From positions 1-31,244 of the forward strand of contig JAAAVE010000123.1 of assembly GCA_015679605.1 (NCBI GenBank): a DNA stretch of 31,244 nt, read 5' to 3'. Made by a program: the position numbers and the translations under genes. Numbering within the stretch: position 1 is the stretch's first letter; every line of letters starts with the position of its first letter. Below, in pieces: positions 1 to 9,609 of this stretch. Source of the DNA: Podila epigama (lineage: Eukaryota > Mortierellomycota > Mortierellomycetes > Mortierellales > Mortierellaceae). The notes beneath the pieces were generated by a model, which saw only the letters and a program-made list of their open reading frames with translations, was not told where the DNA came from and did not search any database.

Positions 1-1235
1 TTTTTTTTTTTTTTTTTGCCTAAATCGATGATACTGAACAACAATGGAGGCGAAAACAAGGCGTTGTTTTTTTCGATCCTTGTTTTAACGGCTGTCGGTT
101 CACCATCTGCCATCATAACTGGATATCCTGTAACTAGCGCGGAAATCATCAACGCAGTGCGAAGCTAGTGCACGAGAATGAGAGGACAAGATAGGACTAA
201 CAGTCATAATTATAGTTCCCAACGCCCGTCCGCATGCGTTTGTTTTTGCATTGTTTTGTTTGTGTCTGGGCGTTTGTGTGCGCGCTATTGTCTTGCGTGC
301 CTCAAATTCCCTGTGCCTTATAACCACCAAGGGAGGGAGAACGAAGCTGTGCTCAATCAGATAGTAAAATGCGCCGCTACTACGCTCAAAGAAGAAAGAA
401 TCGAACTAGTCGACAATGAGAGCCATGGGTGAACACAGCAAACAGGACAATCGAGTGTACATGCATTTCGCGCCGCACGAATGACACAAATTGAATCTTT
501 CCCAGAATCAACCATGGTCATACTATCACTGCATCTTTAACCCATTCTTCGATACTTGTATCAAATCTTTTCCCAGACTTTTTTTTCTTGACTACCTGCT
601 CTAATATAATTCAAGCCTACGATTTTCGAGAGAACAACACCTGCTCCACCAAAGGATGAACGTTCGTACTGTACTGTACTAGTCTAACCTATTTTACTGT
701 CGACTCAAGCCGTCCATTGACTCCATTGACTCCATTGACTGAGCCCAATACTTCCTCTTTAGGTGCGGTTCATGTTATAGCCCAAATGAGTAGAAAAACC
801 ACCTGCGTCGTACTATTCGCCTTATTGTCGAACACCTAGACTCTATCACACCCGCATGCTCGTGCCCATCCACCGCCTTTAGCACAACATCAGCACTACC
901 ACCTGTCACAGTATCCTCGACTTTTTTTCTTTGGTGTATGTAACGATACGTAGTTTGAAAATATCCATCGATTTTCTTCAATATGCTTTTTTATTGTGTA
1001 TAAAAAGAATTGTAGTTTGATTCTTGTAAAGAGTGCACATTTCACTACACAGGTTGCTTGTTGGGATATTCGTTTCTTGCATGTGGTGATGTGAAAACAT
1101 GACTGAAAGTTGAAATGAATCATACGCAAGTCTCTTGACCATCCGTACTTCCTATCATTTTGTACCACGCTTTAAGCCCTTTATGATAAAAGTGTTGAGC
1201 TCTTTTCCTACTTATTAAACAGTGTTTATAATGCA
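1..1235 (-). repeat. Array unit 0 (partial; gene lies left of window)
   Basis: No gene is visible in these 1.2 kb, but the sequence is a diverged copy of the non-coding part of the array unit. The upstream block lies at about 60-186; it contains the string AACGGCTGTC followed by CACCATCTGCCATCAT, shared with other units. An R block (about 190-790) follows, then an H block (826-925) and a Q block (about 990-1200). In complete units the upstream block lies to the right of a minus-strand cysteine-rich gene, so the corresponding gene should lie just left of position 1. The window opens with 17 T. A 9-bp direct repeat (CCATTGACT, three copies) is at 714-740. The long overlapping frames here look like chance. 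Confidence 0.6.
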
Positions 1236-1591
1236 CTCTCTTTTTTTTTTTTTTTTTTTTTTTGTATTTTAATTAATTTAAATATAAATAAGTTTCAATT
1301 TTTTTTTGTTATTTTTTTTTTTTTATTTTATTTTTTAAAAAAAGAAAAAAAAAAAAAATAAGAGTCCTTCGTGTTCCCTCCATGATAAGCGTAAAAATAG
1401 CCCAATGTACCAACAACAGGATGATCAAAGGTAGGAAAAGAGGATGAGACTTCTATGACAGACCAAAATAAAACACGCACATAATAAACACATAAAAAGA
1501 GATAGAAATAGAAATAGAAAATGAACACTTTTCTTTACCTGTGTCCACAATAGCGTAAGGAATAAGACCTCAAACATTTTTATGAGAAATT

Positions 1592-1846
1592 TTAAACGCG
1601 GCAGTAGTCCCTGGACTGTCTATAGAGGATGCATCCCTTCCTGCAAAGGCCATACACACGGAGAGGCTTGGTTCCCATGCGACCGTTGCACTGGTAGATG
1701 TAGTCTTTCTTGCAGCCTTTCATGAAACCAGACTGGCCACAGTGGTTGCCGGCATATATGCTGTTGCAAAGGCAGGCAGCATCGGCGGACGAGGCAACGA
1801 GGAGGTTGGCCAAGACAACCGCAATGATGGTTTGAGTGAACTTCAT
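1592..1846 (-). CDS. Secreted eight-cysteine protein, array gene 1
   Basis: An 84-residue intronless frame. Residues 1-23 form a secretion signal (Lys-2, hydrophobic core, ADA before the likely cut), leaving a mature peptide of about 61 residues. Cysteines are at 25, 27, 36, 45, 53, 68, 72 and 82, an even number consistent with four disulfides. The core AG-x-x-CGQS and YQCNG are shared with all paralogs. This copy is the most basic (about 11 Lys/Arg against 2 Asp) and has one extra residue between cysteines 5 and 6, in a motif RVYGLC that resembles gene 5. The start is the first ATG after the TATA box and gives the signal peptide. I do not recognise a named family; an extracellular or antimicrobial/effector-like role is inference from size, charge and cysteines. 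Confidence 0.88.
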   Translation of the reverse strand: MKFTQTIIAVVLANLLVASSADAACLCNSIYAGNHCGQSGFMKGCKKDYIYQCNGRMGTKPLRVYGLCRKGCILYRQSRDYCRV

Positions 1847-1951
1847 GGTTGGACTATTAGATTATTGGTGTTGGTGTTGGTGGTTTTTGTATTTGTGAGT
1901 GTGTGAAGATAAGGTAGAAGGATAGGAGTACAGCTCGATGACCTTTCTGCC

Positions 1952-1961
1952 TTTTTATACC
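1952..1961 (-). promoter_or_regulatory. TATA box of array gene 1
   Basis: Read on the minus strand this is GGTATAAAAAGG, 106 bp upstream of the ATG. The same element occurs at 82-91 bp in genes 2-7, in the same context (a run of A before it and GGTC-like sequence after it). Confidence 0.7.
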
Positions 1962-2705
1962 TTTTTTTCTATGCGAATAGATTGTATTGCTTTTCTTTGT
2001 CTAAACAGGTTGAGCAGACAACCGACAAGAAAGGGCGCGGCGCTTTTCTTGTCCGTGTAACGGCTGTCGTTAACCATCTGCCCTGCCATTCTATCTCGAT
2101 TTTCCTGGATCAAGCATGGAAAAACCACCAACGCGGTGCGCAGCTAGTGAACGAGATTGGGAAGGCAAAAGATAAAAACAGACAATAAGACAGGATGGTA
2201 ATACCGAGCAACCGTGTGCGCTACTGTGATATCCGAATCTGTGCGTTCTTTGTTTTGCATTTTTTGTGTATGTGTGCGTGTGTGCGTGTGTGTGTGTGTG
2301 AGTTTGTTTGTACACGTTCTTTTACTACGTAGCTCAGATTCCCATCGTCCAATTGTCAAGCGCTTGTTTGCCCCCTGTGATATTTTCGCACGAATTAACA
2401 ACCGCAAGATTAAGGAACTTACTAGTCCAGGAGAGAAATGGAAGGAGAGAGGCTGCACTTAATCGGATCGGATAACACAGCGCGCCGCTACTAAAAAAAA
2501 AAAAAAAAAAAAAGATAGCCTTGAATGAAAGCAACTGTTGAACACAAATAAAACATGGCAGTCAGGTTTACATGCTCTGCACGGGTGGCACGCGTTGCAT
2601 TTTTCCCACAGACAGTCGGGCGTTTTCGCCCACTTACACCTGCAGCATGTTCTACGATTGTATTGTATTTAAAAAGTTCATTGACCTGACACATTCTATA
2701 ATGAG

Positions 2706-2965
2706 CCGCTCCTTCACATCCCCGGTCATTTCACCAAGGCCATTGTCAGCACACACAAGGTCTCCGCCACCGATGCCTATGACCAGTGGGAATCCACCAT
2801 CAGTACATCATCCCTCTCGTCCACTGGCTCATCCAACTCTTCATCATCATTCTCAATCAGCTTCACATGGTGATGCCTATCCGCAACTTTCAGCACAACA
2901 TCAGCTTGGCCATCCGTCACAATATCCTAGACATGGCAGAGTGAATGGACCAGAGACCGTAAAGA
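2706..2965 (+). pseudogene. Pro/His/Ser-rich coding fragment, long H block of unit 1
   Basis: About 260 bp align with 11,850-12,120 (for example CACATCCCCGGTCATT and AAGGCCATTGTCAGCACAC occur in both). On the plus strand one frame is open through the fragment to 3084. It reads as Pro/Ser/His-rich sequence (motifs SPRPLSAH, RSPPPMPM, HHPSRPLAHP, SAQHQ), like the disordered tail of a fungal regulatory protein. A 2-bp difference (CACACACAAGG against CACACAAGG) gives the two copies different frames at this point. No start codon context, splice sites or domain identifies an intact gene, so I treat it as a displaced fragment. The minus strand is also partly open and Asp/Glu-rich, so the original coding strand is not certain. 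Confidence 0.45.
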
Positions 2966-3290
2966 TACTGTCAGACAAAGGGCAATCATCAATTCCTAGC
3001 CTACTTCAAGTACATGTCCACTTTTGTGAATATGCTGTTTTGTTTGCAAAGGGACTAGATATGGATCACGTGCAATGTCCTTGATCCTCATCACATTGAA
3101 AAAAAGACGAGTTGCACTCTGTGAGGAACGTGTGTTTTAACCCATTGAACGGCTTTTGTTACTATTTTCCCCATTTTCGTTTTTCTGTTAATGGTGCCCC
3201 CATCACTTCACATTCGTATATTTTTTAGCAGTTCCATTAAGTCATTCAACAACAAAAAAAAGAAGTAATATTTTAACTAATGCCTTGCGA

Positions 3291-3296
3291 TTTATT
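3291..3296 (-). terminator. Polyadenylation signal of array gene 2
   Basis: AATAAA on the minus strand, inside the string TGCCTTGC-GATTTATTAATA, which is partly conserved at the same place in units 3 (6276-6281) and 7 (13,974-13,979). It lies a short distance beyond the predicted 3'-UTR intron. Confidence 0.5.
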
Positions 3297-3317
3297 AATA
3301 GTTAAGAGACCGACATC

Positions 3318-3436
3318 CTATGAATTATCAACAGGGTAATCGAAAAGGAGGACATGTTAACGACATGATAACCAAAAAGGATGAAGACAATGAGACTCTT
3401 TTGCCATACAAGTGATATCAAAATATCTTTTCTTAC
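3318..3436 (-). other. Predicted 3'-UTR intron of array gene 2
   Basis: On the minus strand the donor is ACAAG|GTAAGA, a near-perfect fungal 5' splice site, 64 nt after the stop codon. The acceptor is TTCATAG|GATG. Length would be 119 nt. A TTGATAAT element about 10 nt before the acceptor could serve as branch point. The same donor, acceptor and spacing recur in units 3, 4, 5 and 7, which supports a real intron. RNA evidence is lacking. Confidence 0.55.
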
Positions 3437-3500
3437 CTTGTGTTCACAAGGAGCGCGAGAAATAACGGCCTCTTTACGATTTTTTCTTCAAGAAAAGAAT

Positions 3501-3752
3501 TTAAACCTTGCAGTAGTCCTTGGACAGACCCTTGTAAACGCATCCCTTAGTGCAAGGGCCATACACGTGAGGCTTGCTTCCCTGGGTGCCATTGCACTGG
3601 TAGAGGTAGTCCTTCTTGCAGCCTTTCATGAGAGGAGACTGGCCGCAGTGCTTGCCGGCATATTTGCTGTCGCAAACGCAGGCAGCGTCAGCAGACGAAG
3701 CAACGAAGAGGGTGGCCAAGACAACGGCAACGATGGTCTGAGTGAACTTCAT
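3501..3752 (-). CDS. Secreted eight-cysteine protein, array gene 2
   Basis: An 83-residue frame with a 23-residue signal peptide ending ADA and a 60-residue mature part. Cysteines are at 25, 27, 36, 45, 53, 67, 71 and 81 (spacing 1-8-8-7-13-3-9), the commonest pattern in the array. The mature peptide is strongly basic (ten Lys against three Asp) and ends DYCKV where the paralogs end CRV. The ATG follows a TATA-like element by 91 bp, and a likely 3'-UTR intron starts 64 nt after the stop. Secretion is well supported by the sequence. Function is unknown; the small size, four likely disulfides and tandem amplification recall fungal effectors or defence peptides, but no known fold could be assigned by eye. 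Confidence 0.9.
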   Translation of the reverse strand: MKFTQTIVAVVLATLFVASSADAACVCDSKYAGKHCGQSPLMKGCKKDYLYQCNGTQGSKPHVYGPCTKGCVYKGLSKDYCKV

Positions 3753-3842
3753 GGTTGGATTATTGGATTAGTGGTGTTTTTTGATTTTATGAGTGTGCGA
3801 GGGAGATGACGGTGAAGGAAAAGAGGCTACAAACTATTGACC

Positions 3843-3852
3843 TTTTTAAACC
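3843..3852 (-). promoter_or_regulatory. TATA-like element of array gene 2
   Basis: Minus-strand GGTTTAAAAAGG, at the position where other copies have GGTATAAAAAGG; one substitution weakens the box. It is 91 bp from the ATG. Confidence 0.55.
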
Positions 3853-4889
3853 TTTTTTTTTATTTCTTCCATTTTTTTTTACTACACAAAGAGATTACAT
3901 AACTGTTCATTTGTCAATGCAGATTATCTTGAACAAACAGAGTGCATGAAAAACACGGTGCTTTTTTCTTCCCTTGTTGTAACGGCTGCCATTCATCTTC
4001 TGCTATCATATCTCGACATCCGGTAGAAGAGCATGGAAAACGCTAGTGCAGTGAGCATCTAGAGAGCTAGAATGGGATAACAAACAAATAACGGAAAAAC
4101 AGGCAGGATGAAAATACCCAGCAACTGTGTGCACCACGTACTACAGCATTCAAAATATGTGCGCCGTTTATGCTGCATTGTTTTTATTTGTTTGTTTGTT
4201 TATGCTTATATTTGTGTTCACACAATTTACCTGGGTAGCAAAAATTCCCACCAACCAATTATCCAGTGCATGTGAGTACAATGTGAATTTTCGGCACAAA
4301 AAAACAACCTAAGAAAGACCAAGAGACAGTGAGTTTCGAAGAGACAAGGAGTCAGGGGTTTAGCTCTATCGATGGCACAATGCAAACACTGCCACCTCAG
4401 AATTCTGGAAAGACATAAACGGCTCGCCTTGTGTCAAAATATGAGCAACGGTCGAACACAAAAGCAAACAAGGTATCGGGCATATACGCGTTCTATGCCG
4501 CATTAATTCTCTCCAACTTCAGTCTATTCTACGATAAACTATCAAATCTATCCCCATGCGTTTTTTTTTCTTTGACAATTTGCACAGAAATAGTCAACCA
4601 TCCAATTAAAAGAGAGAACTTTGAGTTCAACATCATATAGAGGGTTGGGTGTTTTTTATTAACTGGATGGCCTGTGTTGATCGTATCCAGAGTTCTCTCC
4701 TAACTCCCCGACATGTCAACTAAACGTCCGCGTCCTCATTACTCTAAACCAACACTTCGAATTTCGGCATGCAAGTCTACCCTTTTGTACTCTTCTCTCC
4801 AATCGACTCGAGCCATCCAATGACTGGGCACATTGCACCCTCTTAATCCGCGGTCCATCCTCTAGCGCAAAAAGGAAAAACAAACCCAT

Positions 4890-5027
4890 CTAAATTGAGT
4901 TAGTCGCCTTAGCGCCAAACAGCTTTTCAAGCACATTAATCATCTCTTTACTATCATTCTCAATATCATCCACTTGCTCATGCCCATACGCCGCCTTCAG
5001 CACATCATTGGTATTTCTATTTGACAT
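4890..5027 (-). other. Short open frame (45 codons) in H block of unit 2, status unclear
   Basis: This minus-strand frame begins ATG TCA and ends TAG. It reads as an acidic, helix-like peptide (motifs NDVLKAAYGHEQVDDIEN and INVLEKLFGAK). The equivalent frame in other units reads similarly but is interrupted: unit 0 diverges after GHEHAGVIE, units 2b and 6 have frameshifts or stops, unit 4 has a stop after GHDH. The shared core is TDGDADVALKAADGHEH. It may be the last exon of a lost gene, or a chance frame opposite the plus-strand His-rich reading. I recognise no family. Confidence 0.25.
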
Positions 5028-5089
5028 AGTAATCTCGGCATGTCAGGCTGAGTGGATAATGTTAGACGAAGACAACCAAACCTTGACCT

Positions 5090-6265
5090 TGCCTCCTTGA
5101 TGTGCTTTGTTTTCTTTTGACGTACAAAAAGATGCGCAGCTTGTATCTTGTAAAGAGTGCACAATTCACAACACAGGTTGCTTGTGAGGACATTCGTTTT
5201 TTGTACGTGGTGGTGCTATTTTTCCTTCCTTACTGTAACGGCCGCCAGTTCACCATCTGTCATCGTATTCGATATCTGGGAGAGGAGCAGGGAAAAATGC
5301 TAACCCGATTTGCAGTGAAAAGGAGGACGGTGGCACGACGTACTGCAACATTCAAAAAATATGCGCCGTTTGTGCTGTATTGTTTTGTTTGTTTGTTTGT
5401 TTGTTTTTTGTTTGTGTCCCATATTTTCATGCTACGGCGAGTCTTCATTTTCCATTAAAACACGAGAGAGAAAGAGGCTATGAGAGCATCGGTTAAACAC
5501 AGGCATCTTTCCCACAGGCAGTCAGACTACTTCTCCCCCAACCAACCTTTACAATTATTTGCTACGATACTACAATCAATCTCTTTCCCAAGCCTTCGAT
5601 TCTCGAAAGAACGGCGGTCTACTTCATCAAACGGTAAACGCGTGTACTGCGCTAATCTAACCTCAACTCGTTTTGATCCAGCGGGTCAACTTGAGCCACC
5701 CATTGACTGAACCCAATGCTTCCTTCCTTTCTGTGGCTCATGTTATAGCCCAAACGCATACCAAAAAACCATCTACATCATAGCATTTCGTCCTGGAGCT
5801 GAAAACCTTTTTCAAGCACGTAAATCAACTCTTCGCCACATTCTCAATCTCATTCACAAGCTCATGCCCGTAGCATCAGTATCGCCATCTGTCACAGTAT
5901 TAACCGAAATGGCAGACTGAATGTGCCGAATACTGTAACCATTAATACCTTGACCTTACCTCCTTTATGTGCTTGGCTTTCTTTGTTGTTCATAAAGATG
6001 TGCAATTTGTTTCTTGTTTAGAGCGCTCATGGGGTGTCTAGTGAATCACGTGCAAAACCCAATGAACTCTTCTCAACCCGTTGTCATTTTAACGCGCTTT
6101 TCGAGCCCAGCATGAAAAAAAGTTGCACTCTATTTTCATTCCCATGCTTGTGTTCAGGGACGTGTGTTTCAACCCATTCTTATTTTGTTCTTGTTATCTC
6201 CATCACTTCATGTTTTTGACAGCCCTTAAGACAACTAACAAACGTACAAATGATATTTTAACTGA
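5090..6265 (-). repeat. Array unit 2b (gene deleted)
   Basis: This unit has array sequence but no cysteine-rich gene. Positions 5102-5215 match the Q block at 1000-1095 (shared TCTTGTAAAGAGTGCACA and ACACAGGTTGCTTGT), and 5212-5330 match the upstream block that should lie beyond a gene. Q and upstream block are therefore joined directly, with the coding sequence, 3'-UTR and TATA box missing. An R block (about 5340-5790), a broken H block (about 5795-5935) and a Q block (about 5950-6250, with CACGTG near 6045) follow. The 118-codon plus frame across the junction is a shadow. Confidence 0.6.
5212..5330 (-). promoter_or_regulatory. Orphan upstream block without a gene
   Basis: It matches the blocks upstream of the cysteine-rich genes (GTAACGGCCGCC, TTCACCATCTGTCATC, a short GATATC-like core, then GCAGGGAAAA). 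In intact units this block lies about 110-130 bp beyond the TATA box. Here no TATA box or coding sequence adjoins it. Whether these blocks have a regulatory role is inference from conservation and position. Confidence 0.45.
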
Positions 6266-6275
6266 AGCCTTGCTA

Positions 6276-6281
6276 TTTATT
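6276..6281 (-). terminator. Polyadenylation signal of array gene 3
   Basis: Minus-strand AATAAA about 90 nt beyond the predicted 3'-UTR acceptor, in the same TGCxATTTATT context as units 2 and 7. Confidence 0.5.
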
Positions 6282-6371
6282 TATATTTTTCAAGAACAAA
6301 AAAATGGATACTCGCTGTTCGCTCCACGTGCAATGCTAATACAAGATAGATAACGAGAGTAGACCGATATC

Positions 6372-6473
6372 CTATGAATTATCAACAAGGTAATGAAATC
6401 GAGGATATGTTAACTACATGATAATCAACAGGAGGAATGAGAATGAGATAAAGCAATAATATCTTTTCTTTAC
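6372..6473 (-). other. Predicted 3'-UTR intron of array gene 3
   Basis: Donor CACAAG|GTAAAG lies 64 nt after the stop codon, and the acceptor is TTCATAG|GATATCGG; length 102 nt. TTGATAAT precedes the acceptor as possible branch point. The arrangement matches units 2, 4, 5 and 7. Confidence 0.55.
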
Positions 6474-6537
6474 CTTGTGTTCATAAGAAACGCGAGAATA
6501 TGGAGCCTCTTATAATCGTTTTAAAGAAAAAAGATTT

Positions 6538-6789
6538 TTAAACGCGGCAGTAGTCCTTGGAGATGCTGTTGAGGACGCATCCCTTGGTGCAAGGACCATA
6601 CACGTGAGGCGTGCTCCAGCGGACACCGTTGCACTGGTAGAGGTAGTTGGTCTTGCAGCCAGACATGAGACCAGACTGACCGCAGTGCTTGCCGGCGGTG
6701 GTGTTGTCGCAAAGGCAGGCGGCGTCAGCAGACGAGGCAACGAAGAGGGTGGCCAAGACAACGGCAACGATGGTCTGAGTGAACTTCAT
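6538..6789 (-). CDS. Secreted eight-cysteine protein, array gene 3
   Basis: 83 residues, with a signal peptide identical in protein sequence to genes 2, 4 and 6 over the first 24 residues. Cysteines at 25, 27, 36, 45, 53, 67, 71 and 81. Distinctive features of the mature part are DNTTAGKHC after the second cysteine, a VRWSTPHVYG loop between cysteines 5 and 6, and the C-terminal ISKDYCRV. An NTT sequon (28-30) makes N-glycosylation possible. Net charge is about +4. The TATA box is 82 bp from the ATG. The two long alternative-frame readings over this gene are shadows. Role unknown; secretion is the only supported property. Confidence 0.9.
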   Translation of the reverse strand: MKFTQTIVAVVLATLFVASSADAACLCDNTTAGKHCGQSGLMSGCKTNYLYQCNGVRWSTPHVYGPCTKGCVLNSISKDYCRV

Positions 6790-6870
6790 GTTTGGATTAA
6801 TGATGTGTTTGTGTTTGTGAGTATTTGAGAAGATGAGGATGAAGGATAAGAGACTACGAACCGTCGACCC

Positions 6871-6879
6871 TTTTATACC
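6871..6879 (-). promoter_or_regulatory. TATA box of array gene 3
   Basis: Minus-strand AGGTATAAAAGGGTCGACGG, 82 bp upstream of the ATG; unit 6 is almost identical over this stretch and through the leader. Confidence 0.7.
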
Positions 6880-8257
6880 TTTTTTTTAAATTCTTCCTTT
6901 CTTTCGCAACGCGAACAGATTGTACTACTCTCTATTGTCTACCGATTATATTGAATAGACAAGGGACGCAAAACAAAATCGCGGCGCTTTTTTTTCCTTT
7001 CTTGAACGGTCGTCGTTCACCATCTGCCATCATATCTCGATATGCTGTAACATGCATGGAAAACGCGCCGCGCAGCTGTAATACAAGAATGGGGGAACAC
7101 CAAAAAAATAACGGACAAACAGACAGGATGATTGTGACCAACAGCCGTATGCGCAACTGTAACGTTCAAAGTCTGTGATATTTTCTCGCGTTGCTCAAAC
7201 GGTTTGTAACTATTTTAATATGAGCGAGTCGGTTATGTCTGTTGTTTCCTCGTTGTCCAATTATTAAGCACATGAAATCACCCTGTGTTTTCGAGGCATG
7301 CATAAGTTTCGAAGGGACAGTGGAAGAGAGATTGTGTTTAATCGATAACACAACGCACCACTACTCCATCTCAGGAAGAAGAAAAAAACCTCTCTCCTTG
7401 CGTCAAAACAAGAGCAATGCTTGAACTTGAGTATGTGTATATTCCGTGCTGCATGAACGACACAAAGTTCATCTTCGCCGCAGTCAACCTGTGTTTTACT
7501 CGCACCACCACCTTCTGCCTCGTCTACGATTCAACAATACTATTGTCGGCCTTCTACCTAGATATTTTATTGTTACTTTTTCTGGGATACCTTTACATTG
7601 ATTTAAACCTACGACTCCCGAAAGGGCTTTGTCATTAACAACGGCTACTTCGTCAATGGGTAAACGTTTGGACTGCGCTAATCTAACCTATCTCACTCTT
7701 AACTTGTGTTGGTCCAGCAGGTCAACTCGAGCCTCCCATTAATTGAGCCCAATGCTTCCTTCATGTCTTACCGCCGAACACGTTTTCAAGCACACAGATC
7801 AACACATCAGCATCATCATTCTCAATCTGATCCACATGCTCATGCCCATCCGTCGCCTTCAGCGCAACATCAGCATCCCCATCTGTCATAGTGACCTACA
7901 CAAGGAAGAGTGAATGAACCAAAACCCATCTGGCGAAGGTAACCATTGACACCTTGCGCAGTTTGTTTCTTGAAAAGAGCGCCGAAAGCTGAACACTGAA
8001 TCACGTGCAGGCCCCTTGTCATATGAGTCCTGTTGTCCCTGCTTGAATCATGTTGCGTTTTGCAAAATATTTTTATGCTTGTGTTCAACAACGTGTGGTT
8101 CAAGTCATTGAGCAGTTTTTCCGTTCCATCTCTTCATATATTTTTTTGCAGACATTGAGCAAAGAATAAAATGATACTTTAATATTTCTTTGCTGTTCAT
8201 TCTGCAGGCAACGTAGAAAATAAGGATATAGGACGAAATTAAAGAGACCAATGTGCC

Positions 8258-8366
8258 CTATAAATTAACATCAGGAAGATCAATATGAGAGAAAGAAAAT
8301 GAAATTTGGTGCCATAGAAGAGATAACGATTATAAATAAGAATAAAGAAGACAGTATCGTTCCTAC
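8258..8366 (-). other. Predicted 3'-UTR intron of array gene 4
   Basis: Donor ACATCAG|GTAGGA lies 60 nt after the stop; acceptor TTTATAG|GGCACA; length 109 nt. The donor differs at one or two positions from those of units 2, 3 and 7 but remains a good consensus. Confidence 0.55.
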
Positions 8367-8426
8367 CTGATGTTCATAAGAAACATGAGAAATAAGGGTC
8401 TCTTGCACTCTTTCAAGAATGAAAAA

Positions 8427-8681
8427 TTAAACACGGCAGTAGTCCCTGGAAAAGTCCTTGAAAACACATCCCTTGGTGCAAGGGCCATACACGTGAGGCG
8501 TGCTTCCAATGGTGCCGTTGCACTGGTAGAGGTAGTCTCTCTTGCAGTCTTGAGTCATGTATCCAGACTGGCCACAGTGCTTGCCGGCATATGCGCTGTT
8601 GCAAAGGCAGGCGGCGTCAGCAGACGAGGCAACGAAGAGGGTGGCCAAGACAACGGCAACGATGGTCTGAGTGAACTTCAT
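8427..8681 (-). CDS. Secreted eight-cysteine protein, array gene 4
   Basis: 84 residues from the ATG at 8681. The open frame extends upstream to 8762, but the TATA box lies at 8768-8777, so the longer start would leave no leader; the internal start gives the family signal peptide. Cysteines at 25, 27, 36, 46, 54, 68, 72 and 82. The loop between cysteines 3 and 4 is one residue longer (MTQDC) than in genes 1, 2, 3, 6 and 7, and is shared with gene 5. It is the least basic copy (about +3). Ends RDYCRV. Function unknown. Confidence 0.9.
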   Translation of the reverse strand: MKFTQTIVAVVLATLFVASSADAACLCNSAYAGKHCGQSGYMTQDCKRDYLYQCNGTIGSTPHVYGPCTKGCVFKDFSRDYCRV

Positions 8682-8767
8682 GGTCGGATTATTGGTGTTT
8701 GGTGTGTTTGTATTTGTGAGTGTGAGAAGATGAGGTTGAAAGACAAGGAGGCAGCAAACCATTGACC

Positions 8768-8777
8768 TTTTTATACC
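8768..8777 (-). promoter_or_regulatory. TATA box of array gene 4
   Basis: Minus-strand GGTATAAAAAGGTCAATGG, about 88 bp upstream of the chosen ATG. This position excludes the upstream in-frame ATG at 8762 as a practical start. Confidence 0.7.
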
Positions 8778-9609
8778 TTTTTTTCTATGCGAAAAGATAC
8801 ATTGCTTTTCTTTTGTCTGATCTGATTATATTCAACTTACGTGGAGGCAAAAAAAAAAAAATGCGGCACTTTTTCTTGCTGTAACGACAACCGGCGCACC
8901 ATCTGTCTCAAACCTTGACATCCAGCAACGGGCATGGAAAACACCAACGCCGTTCGCAGCTTGTGAACGAGAATGGGAGGAGAAAAAAAAATGATACTCC
9001 ATCCAAAATCTGTGCGTCGTTTGTGTGCGCTATTTTCTTCCACAGGTCAACCGCTTCTAGGCGTTAGGGCGATTATGTCCGTGGGCCCTCATCGTCCAAT
9101 TAACAAGGTCGTGTAAGCAAACTGTGTTTTATGAGGGAGGGAATGAGGCTGTGTTCAAAAGCATATCGCAGCACAACGCGCCGCTTCCACTCTTCAAATA
9201 AGAATCCTGCATGGGAAGAATGAGAGCACTGGTTGAACACAAGGCAAACAGGGAAGTCAGATGTATTTGTAGTCCACGCCGCACGAATGACACAAAGTAC
9301 ATCTTTCCCACAGTTATGCAGGCAACTACTCCCACTCCAACTTCATCCTCCTCTGCTCTGATACTATCATTCGTTTTTCTTGGCTACCTCTTCTATAATT
9401 CAAGTCTATGAAGCATCTAAAATCTGAGCTTGCGTCCTTTTCAGGTGTGGGTTCATGTATAAGCGCAAAGATGTGGCAAAACCACCATTCTTAATCTCAT
9501 CTTAATGGTCATGCCCATCCGCCGCCTTCCGCGCAACATCAGCATCGCCATCTGTCATAGTGGCCTACACATGGCAGATTGAATGAACCAAATACTGTAG
9601 AGATAATGT

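Larger units (their letters stand above)
1236..3270 (-). repeat. Array unit 1
   Basis: This unit contains cysteine-rich gene 1, its TATA box, the upstream block at about 2037-2160, an R block at about 2160-2700 with a 20-base A run near 2493, and an enlarged H block at about 2705-2965. The Q block is at about 3010-3240 and carries a CACGTG hexamer near 3066. The left end (1241-1361) is almost pure A/T, a T-rich stretch followed by an A-rich stretch. A (TG)n/(CG)-like run occurs near 2270-2300. Homology to the other units is direct, not inferred from function. Confidence 0.6.
3271..5089 (-). repeat. Array unit 2
   Basis: This unit holds cysteine-rich gene 2, its TATA-like element, an upstream block at about 3957-4078, an R block at about 4080-4900 and an H block at about 4900-5062. 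The R block resembles 7160-7760 and 14,990-15,590: the motifs CCAATTATC, GCCTTGTGTCAAAA and GAGCAACGGT are shared. The H block of this unit has the best-preserved minus-strand frame (listed separately). The R block shows no convincing coding frame. Confidence 0.6.
6266..8180 (-). repeat. Array unit 3
   Basis: The unit contains cysteine-rich gene 3, its TATA box, an upstream block at about 6983-7100, an R block at about 7100-7760, an H block at about 7765-7925 and a Q block at about 7950-8150 with CACGTG near 8000. In this H block the plus strand reads as a His-rich stretch (HHHSQSDPHAHAHPSPSAQHQ) ending at a stop at 7889-7891. The minus strand reads TDGDADVALKATDGHEHVDQ. No further gene is supported. 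Confidence 0.6.

Noticed and set aside
3381-3809. Long plus-strand frame opposite array gene 2, with similar frames opposite genes 4, 5 and 7
   Set aside because: They are antisense to the conserved secreted genes and share similarity only because the genes are paralogs; they lack any signal or domain of their own.
5102-5458. 118-codon plus frame in unit 2b
   Set aside because: It runs across the Q/upstream-block junction of non-coding repeats and is hydrophobic from T-rich sequence only.
6510-6767. Pro/Ala/Ser-rich minus frame overlapping gene 3 (and 14,221-14,466 over gene 7)
   Set aside because: It is the shifted reading of the real gene, and it has no family motif.
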